From Candidatus Methylomirabilota bacterium (GTDB lineage: Bacteria; Methylomirabilota; Methylomirabilia; Rokubacteriales; CSP1-6), in NCBI GenBank assembly GCA_035315345.1, contig DATFYA010000089.1:1-64000 (forward strand): a stretch of DNA of 64,000 nt. The letters run 5' to 3'. Below, one piece after another: positions 1 to 8,323 of the stretch. A model generated the notes under the pieces. It saw nothing but the letters and a program-made list of their open reading frames with translations. It had not been told where the DNA came from and ran no database searches. The stretch's first letter is position 1; the number at the start of each line of letters is the position of its first letter. The translations under genes and the position numbers were made by a program.

Positions 1-2124
1 CCCTACGTCGGCGTGATGTACGTCTCGCTCGCCTCGCTGGCCCCCGCGGTGGGCTACGAGCTCGACGAGCGGGCGCTGGTCCTCCGCGTGACCACCGCGC
101 CCGCGCTCCTGAGCACCAACGTGCAGGACTTCCTGCAGGCCCGCCCGGAGGGATTGATCTACACGACGGACACCTCGGCGTTTCTCAACACCTCGCTGAC
201 CGGCATCGACTTCGAGCGCTTCACCTGGACGGGAGAGGGCGGTCTCAGCATCCGCAATACCCTGCTGTACGGCACCGCGTTCCGCGACGAGGACGGCATC
301 TTCTCCCGCGGCCTCACCAACTTCACGGTCGACGATCGGGAGCGGCTGATCCGCTACGTGATCGGCGATCGCTTCGACGCCACCGGGCCGCTGGGTGGGG
401 CCAACCTCGTGGGCGGCTTCAGCGTCTCGCGCGAGTTCTCGCTCGACCCCTACTTCGTGCGGTTCCCCACCGTCGGCCTGTCCGGCGCGGTTCTCACGCG
501 GTCGACCGCCGACGTCTACATCAACGGCCAGCTGGTCAAGCGGGAAGTCCTGCCCCCGGGCCCGTTCGAGCTGCGGAACCTGCCCGCCACCGTCGGCGCC
601 GGGAACGCCGAGATCGTGCTGCGCGACGCCTTCGGCCGCCAGCAAGTCATCGCGTCGCCCTACTACTTCACCTCGAACCTGCTCAGCGCCGGGCTCCAGG
701 AGTTCAGCTACACCATGGGGTTTCGCCGCGACACCGACGCGGCCGGGCTCGGCGACTACGGCTCCTGGGCCCTGATGGCCCGGCATCGGATCGGCGTGAC
801 CAACGATCTCTCGGCGGGCGGCCGGCTCGAGGCGGCCGACGACCTCGTCTCGGGTGGTCCACTGGTGACGATGCGCCTGCCCATCGGTGGCGAGGTCGAG
901 CTGACCGCGGCGGGCAGCCGCAGCGAGGGCGACAACGGCTGGGCCGCCGGCGTGGCCTACAACTACACCATGCCGTTCTTCAGCGTGGGCTGGGCGCTTC
1001 GCGGCTTCAGCGATCGCTACGCGACGACCAGCCTCGATCCGTCGGAGGACCGGCCGACCCTCGAAGCCACCACGCTGGTGGGATTCCCGGTGACGTCCCG
1101 GGCCACGGTCACCTTGCAGTACAGCCACACCAACTTCCGCGACACCAAGCCGACCGAGCTCGTGTCCGGCTCGGTCAGCCTGCGGCTGACCAACCGCGCG
1201 AACTTCTTCGTCACCACCGCCTATACCCGGCAGCCGGGTGCCAAGCCCGACACCACCGTCTTCACCGGGCTCACCGTCTACCTGGGCGATCGCACCACCG
1301 CGAGCGTCTCCAACCAGGTGAGCCGACACCAGAACATCTCCGATCTCGAGGTGCAGCGCTCCCTGCCCCTGGGTGAGGGATTCGGCTACCGCGTCTCGGC
1401 TGCGCGCGTGGAGCAGGACCGCCCACAGGTCAACGGTCGCAGCGGCGGCAGCGACGTGGAGTTCCAGGGGCTGGCCGACGCGCAGTACCAGGGCCGGTTC
1501 GGCTTCTACGAGGCCGCGTACGAGCGCACCGGCAGCCGCAACTCCTCGACGCTGACCGGCGCCTTCGGCCTGGTGGCCATCGCCGGCGGCGTGCACCTGA
1601 GCCGGCCGGTGCAGGACGGGTACGCGCTGATCAACGTGCCGGACCTGCCCGGCGTGCGCGGCTCGCTGAACAACCAGGAGGTCGGCCGCACCGACTCGCG
1701 CGGCCAGCTGCTCGTCCCGAACCTCCTGCCTTACTACGGCAACCGGCTGAGCATCGCCGACCAGGACATCCCGGTGGACTACCGGATCGAGACGACCGAC
1801 CGGCTGGTGGGACCGCCGGTGAAGGGCGGCTCGGTGGTGACCTTCCCGGCGCAGCGCGTGCAGGCCGTGGTCGGCGCACTGATCGTGGAGATCGACGGCC
1901 GCCCGGTGACGCCGGCCTACGGGCAGCTCACGGTCACCGCGGACGGCCGCACCTACGAGTCGCCGATCGGCCGCGACGGTGAGTTCTACCTGGAAAATCT
2001 GCCGCGCGGGCGATACCCGGCGGTCATCGATCACAAGGACGCGACGTGCCGCTTCACCCTCGAGACGCCGGCCTCCACCGCCTCGATGGTCGACGTGGGC
2101 ACGGTGCGCTGCGTCGCCCGATGA
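1..2124 (+). CDS. Fimbrial outer-membrane usher protein, 5'-truncated by the window edge
   Basis: The reading frame is open from base 1, so the N-terminus lies outside the window; 707 residues are visible. Ushers form a 24-strand outer-membrane barrel that takes chaperone-bound pilin subunits and secretes and assembles them into a pilus. The visible part has the alternating Tyr/Gly/Thr-rich strand pattern of a barrel. Near residues 170-205 is the usher segment with VKREVLPPGPFELRNLPA. It ends with a small beta-sandwich (last ~80 residues, ending MVDVGTVRCVAR) like the usher C-terminal plug domain. The next gene encodes a spore-coat-U-type pilin, so this belongs to the archaic (Csu or sigma) chaperone-usher class. 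The chaperone gene should lie upstream, outside the window. The family call is firm; the substrate pilus is inferred from context. Confidence 0.9.
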   Translation, partial: PYVGVMYVSLASLAPAVGYELDERALVLRVTTAPALLSTNVQDFLQARPEGLIYTTDTSAFLNTSLTGIDFERFTWTGEGGLSIRNTLLYGTAFRDEDGIFSRGLTNFTVDDRERLIRYVIGDRFDATGPLGGANLVGGFSVSREFSLDPYFVRFPTVGLSGAVLTRSTADVYINGQLVKREVLPPGPFELRNLPATVGAGNAEIVLRDAFGRQQVIASPYYFTSNLLSAGLQEFSYTMGFRRDTDAAGLGDYGSWALMARHRIGVTNDLSAGGRLEAADDLVSGGPLVTMRLPIGGEVELTAAGSRSEGDNGWAAGVAYNYTMPFFSVGWALRGFSDRYATTSLDPSEDRPTLEATTLVGFPVTSRATVTLQYSHTNFRDTKPTELVSGSVSLRLTNRANFFVTTAYTRQPGAKPDTTVFTGLTVYLGDRTTASVSNQVSRHQNISDLEVQRSLPLGEGFGYRVSAARVEQDRPQVNGRSGGSDVEFQGLADAQYQGRFGFYEAAYERTGSRNSSTLTGAFGLVAIAGGVHLSRPVQDGYALINVPDLPGVRGSLNNQEVGRTDSRGQLLVPNLLPYYGNRLSIADQDIPVDYRIETTDRLVGPPVKGGSVVTFPAQRVQAVVGALIVEIDGRPVTPAYGQLTVTADGRTYESPIGRDGEFYLENLPRGRYPAVIDHKDATCRFTLETPASTASMVDVGTVRCVAR

Positions 2125-2135
2125 AAGGACGGCCC

Positions 2136-2594
2136 ATGACCATCACGAGACTCGCTACGATCGTGCTCGCCGCGAGCGCCGCGCTGATGCCGCTCGCCGC
2201 CGAGGCGGCCTGCACCGTCAACACCACCAACGTCGCCTTCGGCGCCTACAACGTCTTCACCGCCACCCCCGACGACGCCACCGGCCGCGTGCGGCTCCGG
2301 TGCACCGGCACGCGTCCGCCCTCGGTCACGGTCCATCTCGACAAGGGCGGCGCCCCCGGCTTCACCCCGCGTCAGATGCGGAAGGGCACCGAGACGCTCG
2401 ACTACAACCTGTACCAGGACTCGACCCGCACCGTCATCTGGGGCGACGGCACCGGCGGGAGCCAGACCGTCGTGCAGCCCAGCCCGCCGCTGAACACGAA
2501 CATCGACGTGACGGTGTACGGGCGCATCCCGGCGGGCCAGGACGTGAGCTCGGGCGCCTATTCGGCCACGGTGACCGCGACCATCTTCTTCTAG
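2136..2594 (+). CDS. Spore coat U (SCPU) domain secreted pilin subunit
   Basis: This 152-residue protein has a clear signal peptide (MTITRLATIVLAASAALMPL, then an AEA-A cleavage site). The mature part begins ACTVNTTNVAFGAYN, the conserved start of SCPU/Csu pilins, and ends with a hydrophobic strand ATVTATIFF that would be donated or complemented in chaperone-usher assembly. Two cysteines (in ACTV and RLRCTG) can form the pilin disulfide. I chose the ATG at 2136 because AAAGGA lies 6-7 nt upstream. An ATG at 2121 overlaps the usher stop codon and would put a short hydrophilic leader before the signal peptide. It is probably the structural or tip subunit secreted by the preceding usher. SCPU family is confident; tip versus shaft cannot be told. 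Confidence 0.88.
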   Translation: MTITRLATIVLAASAALMPLAAEAACTVNTTNVAFGAYNVFTATPDDATGRVRLRCTGTRPPSVTVHLDKGGAPGFTPRQMRKGTETLDYNLYQDSTRTVIWGDGTGGSQTVVQPSPPLNTNIDVTVYGRIPAGQDVSSGAYSATVTATIFF

Positions 2595-2742
2595 CCCGGT
2601 ATGGCGGGCGCGCCATGAGCATGGGGCGCCGCCCCTAGCATCCGCGCCCGCCCCCTCGGCCCGGGCCGGCGCCAGCGCCGCATTCCCTGGTCCGCTCGGC
2701 CGAATCGCCCCGCATCCACGGCCGTCCTCGCTGGTACCGCTC

Positions 2743-2771
2743 TTGCCCCCTCCAGTCCTGTGGCGCATAAT
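2743..2771 (+). promoter_or_regulatory. Candidate sigma70-type promoter for the 2808 gene
   Basis: TTGCCC (2743-2748), a 17-bp spacer and CATAAT (2766-2771). Transcription would start near 2778, leaving a leader of about 30 nt that carries the strong ribosome site before 2808. The small secreted protein can therefore be expressed separately from the usher and pilin. The rest of the 213-bp spacer (2595-2807) holds only a GC-rich imperfect hairpin near 2600-2635. Confidence 0.45.
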
Positions 2772-2807
2772 TCGGAGCCGCGCGACGGCGCAGGAGGGAG
2801 CGGGCGA

Positions 2808-3167
2808 ATGGGTGTGGCGGGTCGGGTCGGGGGACTGATCGCGACGCTGCTGCTCGTCTCGCCCGCCCTGGTGTGGGCCGGATCCGCGCAAGGATTGCTC
2901 AGCGTGGCCGCGGTCGTTCCCGCGCGCTGCGCGGTCCGGATGCCGGGCTCGCTCGAGCTGAGCGCAGCGGCCGCGAGCCTGCCGCGCGAGACGGTCACCA
3001 TGCGCTGCACCAAGGGCACGCTGCCGCCCGGCGGCGTGGCCGGCGCCCGAGGGCCGCGGATCAGTCGCCACCTCATCCTCGCAACCCCTCCCGCCCCGCG
3101 CCCGCTCGCCGAGACCTCCCCGTCGGGGCTTGCCGGGCCCCGGCTGGTGATCACGGTCAACTTCTAG
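2808..3167 (+). CDS. Small secreted pilin-like protein (degenerate SCPU-like)
   Basis: A 119-residue protein with a signal peptide (hydrophobic GGLIATLLLVSPALVWAG). ATG at 2808 was chosen because AGGAGGGAG ends 7 nt upstream; an ATG at 2760 has no such site. The mature part has two cysteines (VPARCAVR and TMRCTKGT) spaced as in fimbrial pilins, and ends LVITVNF, matching the last strand of SCPU/Csu subunits. A Pro/Ala-rich stretch replaces most of the middle of the fold. I read it as a reduced or minor subunit of the same pilus locus; it could also be an unrelated secreted protein. Its last 11 bases overlap the convergent hemG gene. Confidence 0.6.
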   Translation: MGVAGRVGGLIATLLLVSPALVWAGSAQGLLSVAAVVPARCAVRMPGSLELSAAAASLPRETVTMRCTKGTLPPGGVAGARGPRISRHLILATPPAPRPLAETSPSGLAGPRLVITVNF

Positions 3168-4578
3168 GCTCGCCCGCTCCCGCTCCCAGCAGCGCAGCCG
3201 CCGCCGCCTCGCCCGACCGCACGCAGTCCGCGATGCCGACCCCTCGATAGGCGCCCCCGGCGAGACACAGGCCGGGTAGCCGGGCCACCGCCTGCTCGAT
3301 GGCTTCCGCGCGAGCGGCGTGGCCCACGTGGTACTGCGGCATCGAGCGCGGGTAGCGCACGACGCGCGTGAAGAGCGGCTCGCCCGTGACGGCCAGCAGA
3401 CCCGCCACCTCGCGTCGCGCGGTGGCGGCGAGGGTCGCGTCATCGGCGTGAAGCGCCGCCTCATTCAGCGCCCCGCCCAGAAACACGCGCAGGAGCGCGT
3501 GCTCGGCGGGCGCGCGCCCGGGATATTTCACGCTGGAGAACGAGCAGGCGATGATCGGGCGCCGCTCGATCTGCGGCACCACGAAGCCGAATCCATCGAG
3601 CAGATGCCCGATGTCCCGGCGCCGGTAGGCGAGAGTCACGGTGGCCGACGAGGCGTACGGGATCCCGTCGAGCAGGTGGGCGAGGCCCGGATCGACGTAG
3701 CGCAGGAGCCGCGCGGACTGATGCGACTCCGGCGCCAGGATCAGCGCGTCGGCCTCGACGGCGGTCCCGCTCGCGGTGGCGAGCCGCCAGCCCGAGCCCT
3801 CGCGCGCGACGCCGGTGACCGGCTCCTTCAGGCGCACCGCGCCCGGGGGCAGCCGTGTGGCCAGCGCGCGGATCAGCTCCTCCATGCCGTCGGCCAGGGT
3901 CACGAACAGCGACCAGCGCGCGCCGCTCACCCCGTCCCCCCGCGCCGGCGTCCTCCGCGCGGCCCGCCAGAGCGCCAGGATCACGCTGCGATCGCGGCGC
4001 TCCATCTCGAGGAAGCGCGGCATGGTCGCGGCCAGCGACAGCTCGTCCGGGTCCGCGGTGTAGATGCCGGCGACCAGCGGCTGGGCGACGCGCTGCAGCG
4101 CCTCGCGCCCGAGGCGCCGGCGGACGAACGAGCCGAGGCTCTCGTCGGGATCGGATCCCCGCGGCAGGACCAGGTCCAGCGCCATCCGCAGCTTGCCGGG
4201 CCACGAGAAGAGCCGCGAGGCCACGAACGGGCCGAGGCGCGTCGGAGCCAGCAGCTGGAAGCCGTCCGGCAGCGGGTGGAGGTGGCCGCGAAAGACCACG
4301 TAGGTCCGGCGGAAGCGGTCGTCGGTCCGCAGAAGTCGCTGCTCCAGCCCGAGGCGGCGGCAGAGATCGAGCGCCCACGGCTTCTCGGAGAGGAACGAAT
4401 CGGGACCGCACTCCACGAGGAAGCCATCGCGATGCTCGGTCTGGATCGTGCCGCCGAGCCGCTCCGCCGCCTCCAGCACCGTCAGGTCGAGCGGCCGGCC
4501 GCGCTCGCGCGCCACCTCCACCGCTCGGTGCGCGGCGGCGAGGCCGCTGATGCCGCCGCCGACGACCACCAGCTTCAC
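3157..4578 (-). CDS. hemG: Protoporphyrinogen oxidase, oxygen-dependent HemY/PPOX type
   Basis: This 473-residue FAD enzyme should oxidise protoporphyrinogen IX (or coproporphyrinogen III) by six electrons at the end of haem synthesis. The N-terminus VKLVVVGGGISGLAAAH is the dinucleotide-binding GxGxxG motif, followed by LTVLEAAERLGGTIQTE, typical of the PPOX/amine-oxidase fold. The C-terminal FAD-contact segment reads LCLAGGAYRGVGIADC. The start is the GTG at 4578, whose GTGA overlaps the hemH stop (translational coupling). hemE, hemH and hemG are transcribed together in that order. The gene in this position is often called hemY; in Gram-positive bacteria the same family acts on coproporphyrinogen (hgoX/CgoX), and the sequence alone does not decide between the two. 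Confidence 0.93.
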   Translation of the reverse strand: MKLVVVGGGISGLAAAHRAVEVARERGRPLDLTVLEAAERLGGTIQTEHRDGFLVECGPDSFLSEKPWALDLCRRLGLEQRLLRTDDRFRRTYVVFRGHLHPLPDGFQLLAPTRLGPFVASRLFSWPGKLRMALDLVLPRGSDPDESLGSFVRRRLGREALQRVAQPLVAGIYTADPDELSLAATMPRFLEMERRDRSVILALWRAARRTPARGDGVSGARWSLFVTLADGMEELIRALATRLPPGAVRLKEPVTGVAREGSGWRLATASGTAVEADALILAPESHQSARLLRYVDPGLAHLLDGIPYASSATVTLAYRRRDIGHLLDGFGFVVPQIERRPIIACSFSSVKYPGRAPAEHALLRVFLGGALNEAALHADDATLAATARREVAGLLAVTGEPLFTRVVRYPRSMPQYHVGHAARAEAIEQAVARLPGLCLAGGAYRGVGIADCVRSGEAAAAALLGAGAGEPRS

Positions 4579-5501
4579 GTGGCGGCCCCGCGGCGGACGA
4601 GATCGGCCAGCATGGCCACGAAGGCAGGGTGGTCGTTGGCCGCGGCGGCACGGTGGAAGTCGACGCCGCACGACGCGGCCACCGCGCGCGCTTCGACGTC
4701 GAGATCGTAGAGCACCTCCACGTGATCGCAGACGAAGCCGACGGGGATCACGACCACGTCGCGCGCGCCCTCGGCGGCGAGCCGTCGGATGACGTCGCCC
4801 ACGTCGGGCTCGAGCCACGGGTCGCGCGGCGAGCCGCTGCGGCTCTGGTAGGCGAGCGACCAGCCGGTGCGGCCGAGACGCGCGGCGATCAGGCCGGCCG
4901 CGCGCGCCAGATGCTCGGCGTAGGGCGAGCCGGCCGCCATGGCCACCGGCACGCTGTGCGCGGTGAAGACGAGCCGCGCGTCGGACTGCCGCCGCGACGG
5001 GATCGCGTCGAGCGCGGCGCGCGCGCGATCGGCCATCGCCTCGATGAAGAGGGGCTGGGCGCCCCACGTCGGCGCGTAGACCACCTCGGGCGCGTCGGGA
5101 CCCACTTTCTCGCGGGCCGCGGTCACGTCCTGCACGTAGCGATCCCACGAGACCTCCGTCTGCAGCGACGAGAGGATGATGCCGAGCGCGCACCGGACCC
5201 CGCGGTCCTTCATCTCGGCCAGCGCCTCGTGCAGGAATGGATGCCAGTTCCGCATGCCGACCCAGACCGGCAGCGGGCGGCCCTCGGCCGCGAGCGCGCC
5301 GCGGAGGGCCTCGGCCTGGCGCCGGGTGAGCGCGTTGAGCGGCGAGCGCCCGCCGATCGCCTCGTAGTGCTGGGCGACCTCCTCGAGGCGCTCGGGCGGG
5401 ATGCGGCGGCCCTCGGTCACGATCTGGAGGAAGGGGCGGATGTCCTCGGGCCGCTCCGGGCCGCCGAAGGCGACGAGCAGCACCGCGTCCATCGCGCTCA
5501 C
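4575..5501 (-). CDS. hemH: Ferrochelatase (protoporphyrin or coproporphyrin type)
   Basis: A 308-residue enzyme that inserts Fe(II) into the porphyrin ring. The N-terminus MDAVLLVAFGGPERPEDI is the family start. The metal-site histidine is in FTAHSVPV, and the second conserved motif is VVIPVGFVCDHVEVLYDLD, whose Glu is the usual catalytic acid. I chose the GTG at 5501 because its GTGA overlaps the hemE stop exactly as hemG overlaps hemH; an ATG three codons later (5492) is the alternative. It sits between hemE and hemG in an uninterrupted operon. Length is normal for bacterial ferrochelatase. Confidence 0.94.
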   Translation of the reverse strand: MSAMDAVLLVAFGGPERPEDIRPFLQIVTEGRRIPPERLEEVAQHYEAIGGRSPLNALTRRQAEALRGALAAEGRPLPVWVGMRNWHPFLHEALAEMKDRGVRCALGIILSSLQTEVSWDRYVQDVTAAREKVGPDAPEVVYAPTWGAQPLFIEAMADRARAALDAIPSRRQSDARLVFTAHSVPVAMAAGSPYAEHLARAAGLIAARLGRTGWSLAYQSRSGSPRDPWLEPDVGDVIRRLAAEGARDVVVIPVGFVCDHVEVLYDLDVEARAVAASCGVDFHRAAAANDHPAFVAMLADLVRRGAAT

Positions 5502-6535
5502 CGGGCGGACATGTCGTGGACCATGTCCACGAGCGCCTTCACGTGCTCCACCGGCGTCTCCTTGTGAATGCCGTGGCCCAGGTTGAAGACGTGGCCCGGG
5601 CGGCCGGCCGCGGCCTGGAGAATCTCCCGGGCGGCCCGCCGGATCGCGTCGGGGCCGGCCAGCAGCACCGCCGGATCCAGGTTGCCCTGCACCGCGACGT
5701 CGTGGCCGAGTTGCTCCCAGGCCGCGCCCAGATCCACGCGCCAGTCGAGCCCGATGACGTCGCCGCCCGCCCCCTTCATCAGCGGCAACAGTCCCGCGGT
5801 GCCGACGCCGAAATGGATGACCGGCACGCCCGGCCGCAGCGCCTGGATCGCCCGGCGCGAGTAGGGCTCCACGAACTGGCGGTAATCCGAGGGCGAGAGC
5901 GCGCCGACCCACGAATCGAAGAGCTGCACGGCCTGGACGCCGGCCTCGATCTGTCCGTTCAGGTACGCGCCGGTGATGTCGGCGAGACGGGTCATCAGGG
6001 CCGCCCACGCCTCCGGCTCCTCGCGCATGAGGGCCTTGGTGAGCAGGAACTCGCGCGACGGGCCGCCCTCGACCAGGTACGAGGCCAGCGTGAACGGGGC
6101 GCCCGCGAAGCCGATGAGCGGCACGCGGTCCGCGAGGGCCTTGCGCACGCGCGCCACCGTGTCGAACACGAAGCCGACCGCGTCGTCGACGTCCACCGCG
6201 GGCAGCGCGCGCACCGCCGCCGCGCTCCGCACCGGCCGGGCCATGCGGGGGCCGTCGCCGGCGGTGAACTCGAGGCCCACCCCGAGCGGCTCCAGCACGA
6301 GCAGGATGTCGGCGAAGAGGATCGCCGCGTCCACCCCGAGGCGCTCGACCGGCTGCAGCGTCACCTCGGCCGCGGCCTCGGGATGCTTGCACAGCTCGAG
6401 GAATCCCATGCGCGCCCGCACCGCGCGGTACTCCGGCATGTAGCGGCCCGCCTGCCGCATGAGCCAGATCGGCGTGAACGACGTGGGGCGACGGTGACAC
6501 GCCTGGAGAAACGTGGAGGAAACTGCCGGCGGCAT
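5498..6535 (-). CDS. hemE: Uroporphyrinogen decarboxylase
   Basis: A 345-residue cytoplasmic enzyme that decarboxylates the four acetate side chains of uroporphyrinogen III to give coproporphyrinogen III. The signature PIWLMRQAGRYMPEYR, with the substrate-binding Arg residues, lies at about residues 22-37, and the second motif is VPLIGFAGAPFTLASY. It is first in the operon hemE-hemH-hemG. The start ATG at 6535 has no Shine-Dalgarno, but a good promoter ends 9 nt before it (6545-6573), so the mRNA is probably leaderless or nearly so. Identity is secure. Confidence 0.95.
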   Translation of the reverse strand: MPPAVSSTFLQACHRRPTSFTPIWLMRQAGRYMPEYRAVRARMGFLELCKHPEAAAEVTLQPVERLGVDAAILFADILLVLEPLGVGLEFTAGDGPRMARPVRSAAAVRALPAVDVDDAVGFVFDTVARVRKALADRVPLIGFAGAPFTLASYLVEGGPSREFLLTKALMREEPEAWAALMTRLADITGAYLNGQIEAGVQAVQLFDSWVGALSPSDYRQFVEPYSRRAIQALRPGVPVIHFGVGTAGLLPLMKGAGGDVIGLDWRVDLGAAWEQLGHDVAVQGNLDPAVLLAGPDAIRRAAREILQAAAGRPGHVFNLGHGIHKETPVEHVKALVDMVHDMSAR

Positions 6536-6544
6536 GCTGCCCCG

Positions 6545-6573
6545 AGCCTACAGGCGGGGTCTGGCGCAGTCAA
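6545..6573 (-). promoter_or_regulatory. Promoter of the hem operon, start-codon-proximal
   Basis: Read on the minus strand: TTGACT (6573-6568), 17-bp spacer, TAGGCT (6550-6545), then 9 nt to the hemE ATG. The -35 box matches TTGACA at five of six positions and the spacing is ideal. The expected transcription start is about 1-3 nt before the ATG, giving a leaderless message. No SD-like purine run exists between the box and the ATG. Confidence 0.6.
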
Positions 6574-6584
6574 GGAAGCGGGGC

Positions 6585-6590
6585 TATCAT
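6585..6590 (+). promoter_or_regulatory. Candidate -10 box for the TPP enzyme gene
   Basis: TATCAT lies 22 nt upstream of the ATG at 6613, in the same 77-bp spacer that carries the divergent hemE promoter. No convincing -35 hexamer is visible at the usual distance. Transcription from here would still include the GAGGAGG ribosome site at 6598-6604. Confidence 0.35.
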
Positions 6591-6612
6591 CCGCCGCGAG
6601 GAGGCTCCCACC

Positions 6613-8286
6613 ATGTCCTTTCTCTCCGGCAAGCAGGCGTTCCTTCAGATCCTGAAGGACGAGGGTGTCGACACCATGTTCGGCAACCCCGGCACCACCG
6701 AGCTTCCGCTGATGGACGGCCTCGTGCGCGAGCCGGGGATTCGCTACGTCCTGGCCCTGCAGGAGGCGGTGGCGATCAGCATGGCCGACGGCTACGCGCA
6801 GGCCAGCGGCAAGCTCGGCGTGGTCAACGTCCACACCTCGCCGGGGCTGGGCAACGCGATGGGCATGCTCTACGACGCCTACGAGGCGGGCACGCCGCTG
6901 CTGGTCACCGCGGGACAGCACGACCAGGCCATGAACCTGACCGAGCCCATCCTGTGGTCGGATCTGCCGCCGGTGGCCCGGCCCTACGTGAAGTGGTCGC
7001 ACGAGATCACGCGACTGGAGGACCTGCCCCGCGCGGTGCGCCGCGCGGTGAAGACCGCGATGGCGCATCCGACCGGGCCGGTGTTCATCTCGCTGCCGGT
7101 CGACGTGCTCAACGCCGAGCGCGATCTGGACCTGCTGCAATCCACGCGGGTCGCCCCGCGCATCCGCGGCGATCGCGCCGCGATCGAGGCGGCCGCCGAC
7201 CTGCTGGTGAAGGCCACGCGGCCGGTCCTCGTGTCGGGCGACGCGGTGGCCCACGGCGACGCGCTCGCCGAGATGGCGCAGCTGGCCGAGGTGCTCGGCG
7301 CCCCGGTGTACACCGAGTGCGTGCCGTCCACCTGCTCGTTCCCGTTCACCCACCCGCTCTATCACGGTCCGTTCCCGCGGCTCGGTCAGCCGATCCGCCA
7401 GATGCTGATGCAGCACGACCTGCTGTTCTCGGTGGGCGGCGATCTCTTCACCCTCTCGCTGCCCTCGGACGTGGAGCCGATGCCGGAGGGCCTGCCCCTG
7501 ATCCATCTCGATCTCGATCCCTGGGAGATCGGCAAGAACTATCCCGCGCAGGTCGCCATCCAGGGCGATCCCAAGGCGACGCTGCCCGAGCTGGTCGAGG
7601 CCCTGAAGCGGCGACTCGGCCCCTCGCAGGTCAAGGCGGTGAGCGCCCGGATCGAGCAGCTGCGGGTGGCGCAGGAGGCGCGGCGCGACGCGCTCCGGCA
7701 GGAGGCGGCCGCTCAGGCCGATCGCGTGCCGATCAGCCCGCTCGCGCTGGTGGGCGCGGTCGCGGGCGCGGTGCCCGACGAGGCCATCATCGTCGACGAG
7801 ACCATCTCCTCGAGCCTCGGCGTGCGCGAGCTGCTGCGCGCCCGCGACCATCGCGGCTTCTACGGCCTGCGCGGCGGTGGCATCGGCTGGGGCCTGCCCG
7901 CCTCGCTCGGCGTCAAGCTGGCCCAGCCCGATCGGCCGGTGATCGCGCTGGTGGGCGACGGCAGCGCGATGTACACGATCCAGTCGCTCTGGTCGGCGGC
8001 GCACGACTCGATCGCGGTGGTGTTCGTGATCTTCAACAACCAGTCCTACCGCATCCTCAAGCAGCGCACCCTCGCGCTGAAGGGCTTCTCGGCCGAGGAC
8101 GACACCTACGTGGCGATGGACCTGGTGAAACCGGGCCTCGACTACGTGGGCCTGGCGAAAGCCCAGGGGGTGCCGGGCGAGCTGGTGGACAAGACCTCGG
8201 GAGTGGCCGCGGCGATCAAGCGCGGGATGGCCTCGGGCGGGCCGTATCTCGTCGACGTCCGGATCGACGGCGCGCTGCGCGGCTGA
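6613..8286 (+). CDS. Thiamine-diphosphate-dependent decarboxylase, benzoylformate decarboxylase-like
   Basis: A 557-residue cytoplasmic ThDP enzyme of the 2-keto acid decarboxylase/acetolactate synthase superfamily. The N-terminal PYR domain has GNPGTTELP and the cofactor-activating Glu (E51, in VLALQEAVAISMADGYA). The C-terminal PP domain has the GDG...NN diphosphate motif (VALVGDGSAMYT through FNNQ). The segment VNVHTSPGLGNAMG keeps the His equivalent to His70 of Pseudomonas benzoylformate decarboxylase. By my recalled alignment the His281 position is Ser here (LFTLSLPSD), so the true substrate may be another 2-oxo acid. Start ATG is supported by GAGGAGG 9 nt upstream. It stands alone, divergent from the hem operon, so context gives no pathway. 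Confidence 0.8.
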   Translation: MSFLSGKQAFLQILKDEGVDTMFGNPGTTELPLMDGLVREPGIRYVLALQEAVAISMADGYAQASGKLGVVNVHTSPGLGNAMGMLYDAYEAGTPLLVTAGQHDQAMNLTEPILWSDLPPVARPYVKWSHEITRLEDLPRAVRRAVKTAMAHPTGPVFISLPVDVLNAERDLDLLQSTRVAPRIRGDRAAIEAAADLLVKATRPVLVSGDAVAHGDALAEMAQLAEVLGAPVYTECVPSTCSFPFTHPLYHGPFPRLGQPIRQMLMQHDLLFSVGGDLFTLSLPSDVEPMPEGLPLIHLDLDPWEIGKNYPAQVAIQGDPKATLPELVEALKRRLGPSQVKAVSARIEQLRVAQEARRDALRQEAAAQADRVPISPLALVGAVAGAVPDEAIIVDETISSSLGVRELLRARDHRGFYGLRGGGIGWGLPASLGVKLAQPDRPVIALVGDGSAMYTIQSLWSAAHDSIAVVFVIFNNQSYRILKQRTLALKGFSAEDDTYVAMDLVKPGLDYVGLAKAQGVPGELVDKTSGVAAAIKRGMASGGPYLVDVRIDGALRG

Positions 8287-8323
8287 GCCGGCGGCGCGCC
8301 GACCAGGCGACTCGCGCGGCTCG

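Noticed and set aside
2595-2640. Transcription terminator after the SCPU gene
   Set aside because: Only an imperfect GC-rich inverted repeat with no T-run; not strong enough to call.
4575-6500. A single large fusion of hemE-like and ferrochelatase sequence in one frame
   Set aside because: The upstream part is hemE read in the wrong frame; the real ferrochelatase begins at 5501 or 5492 with GTGA coupling.
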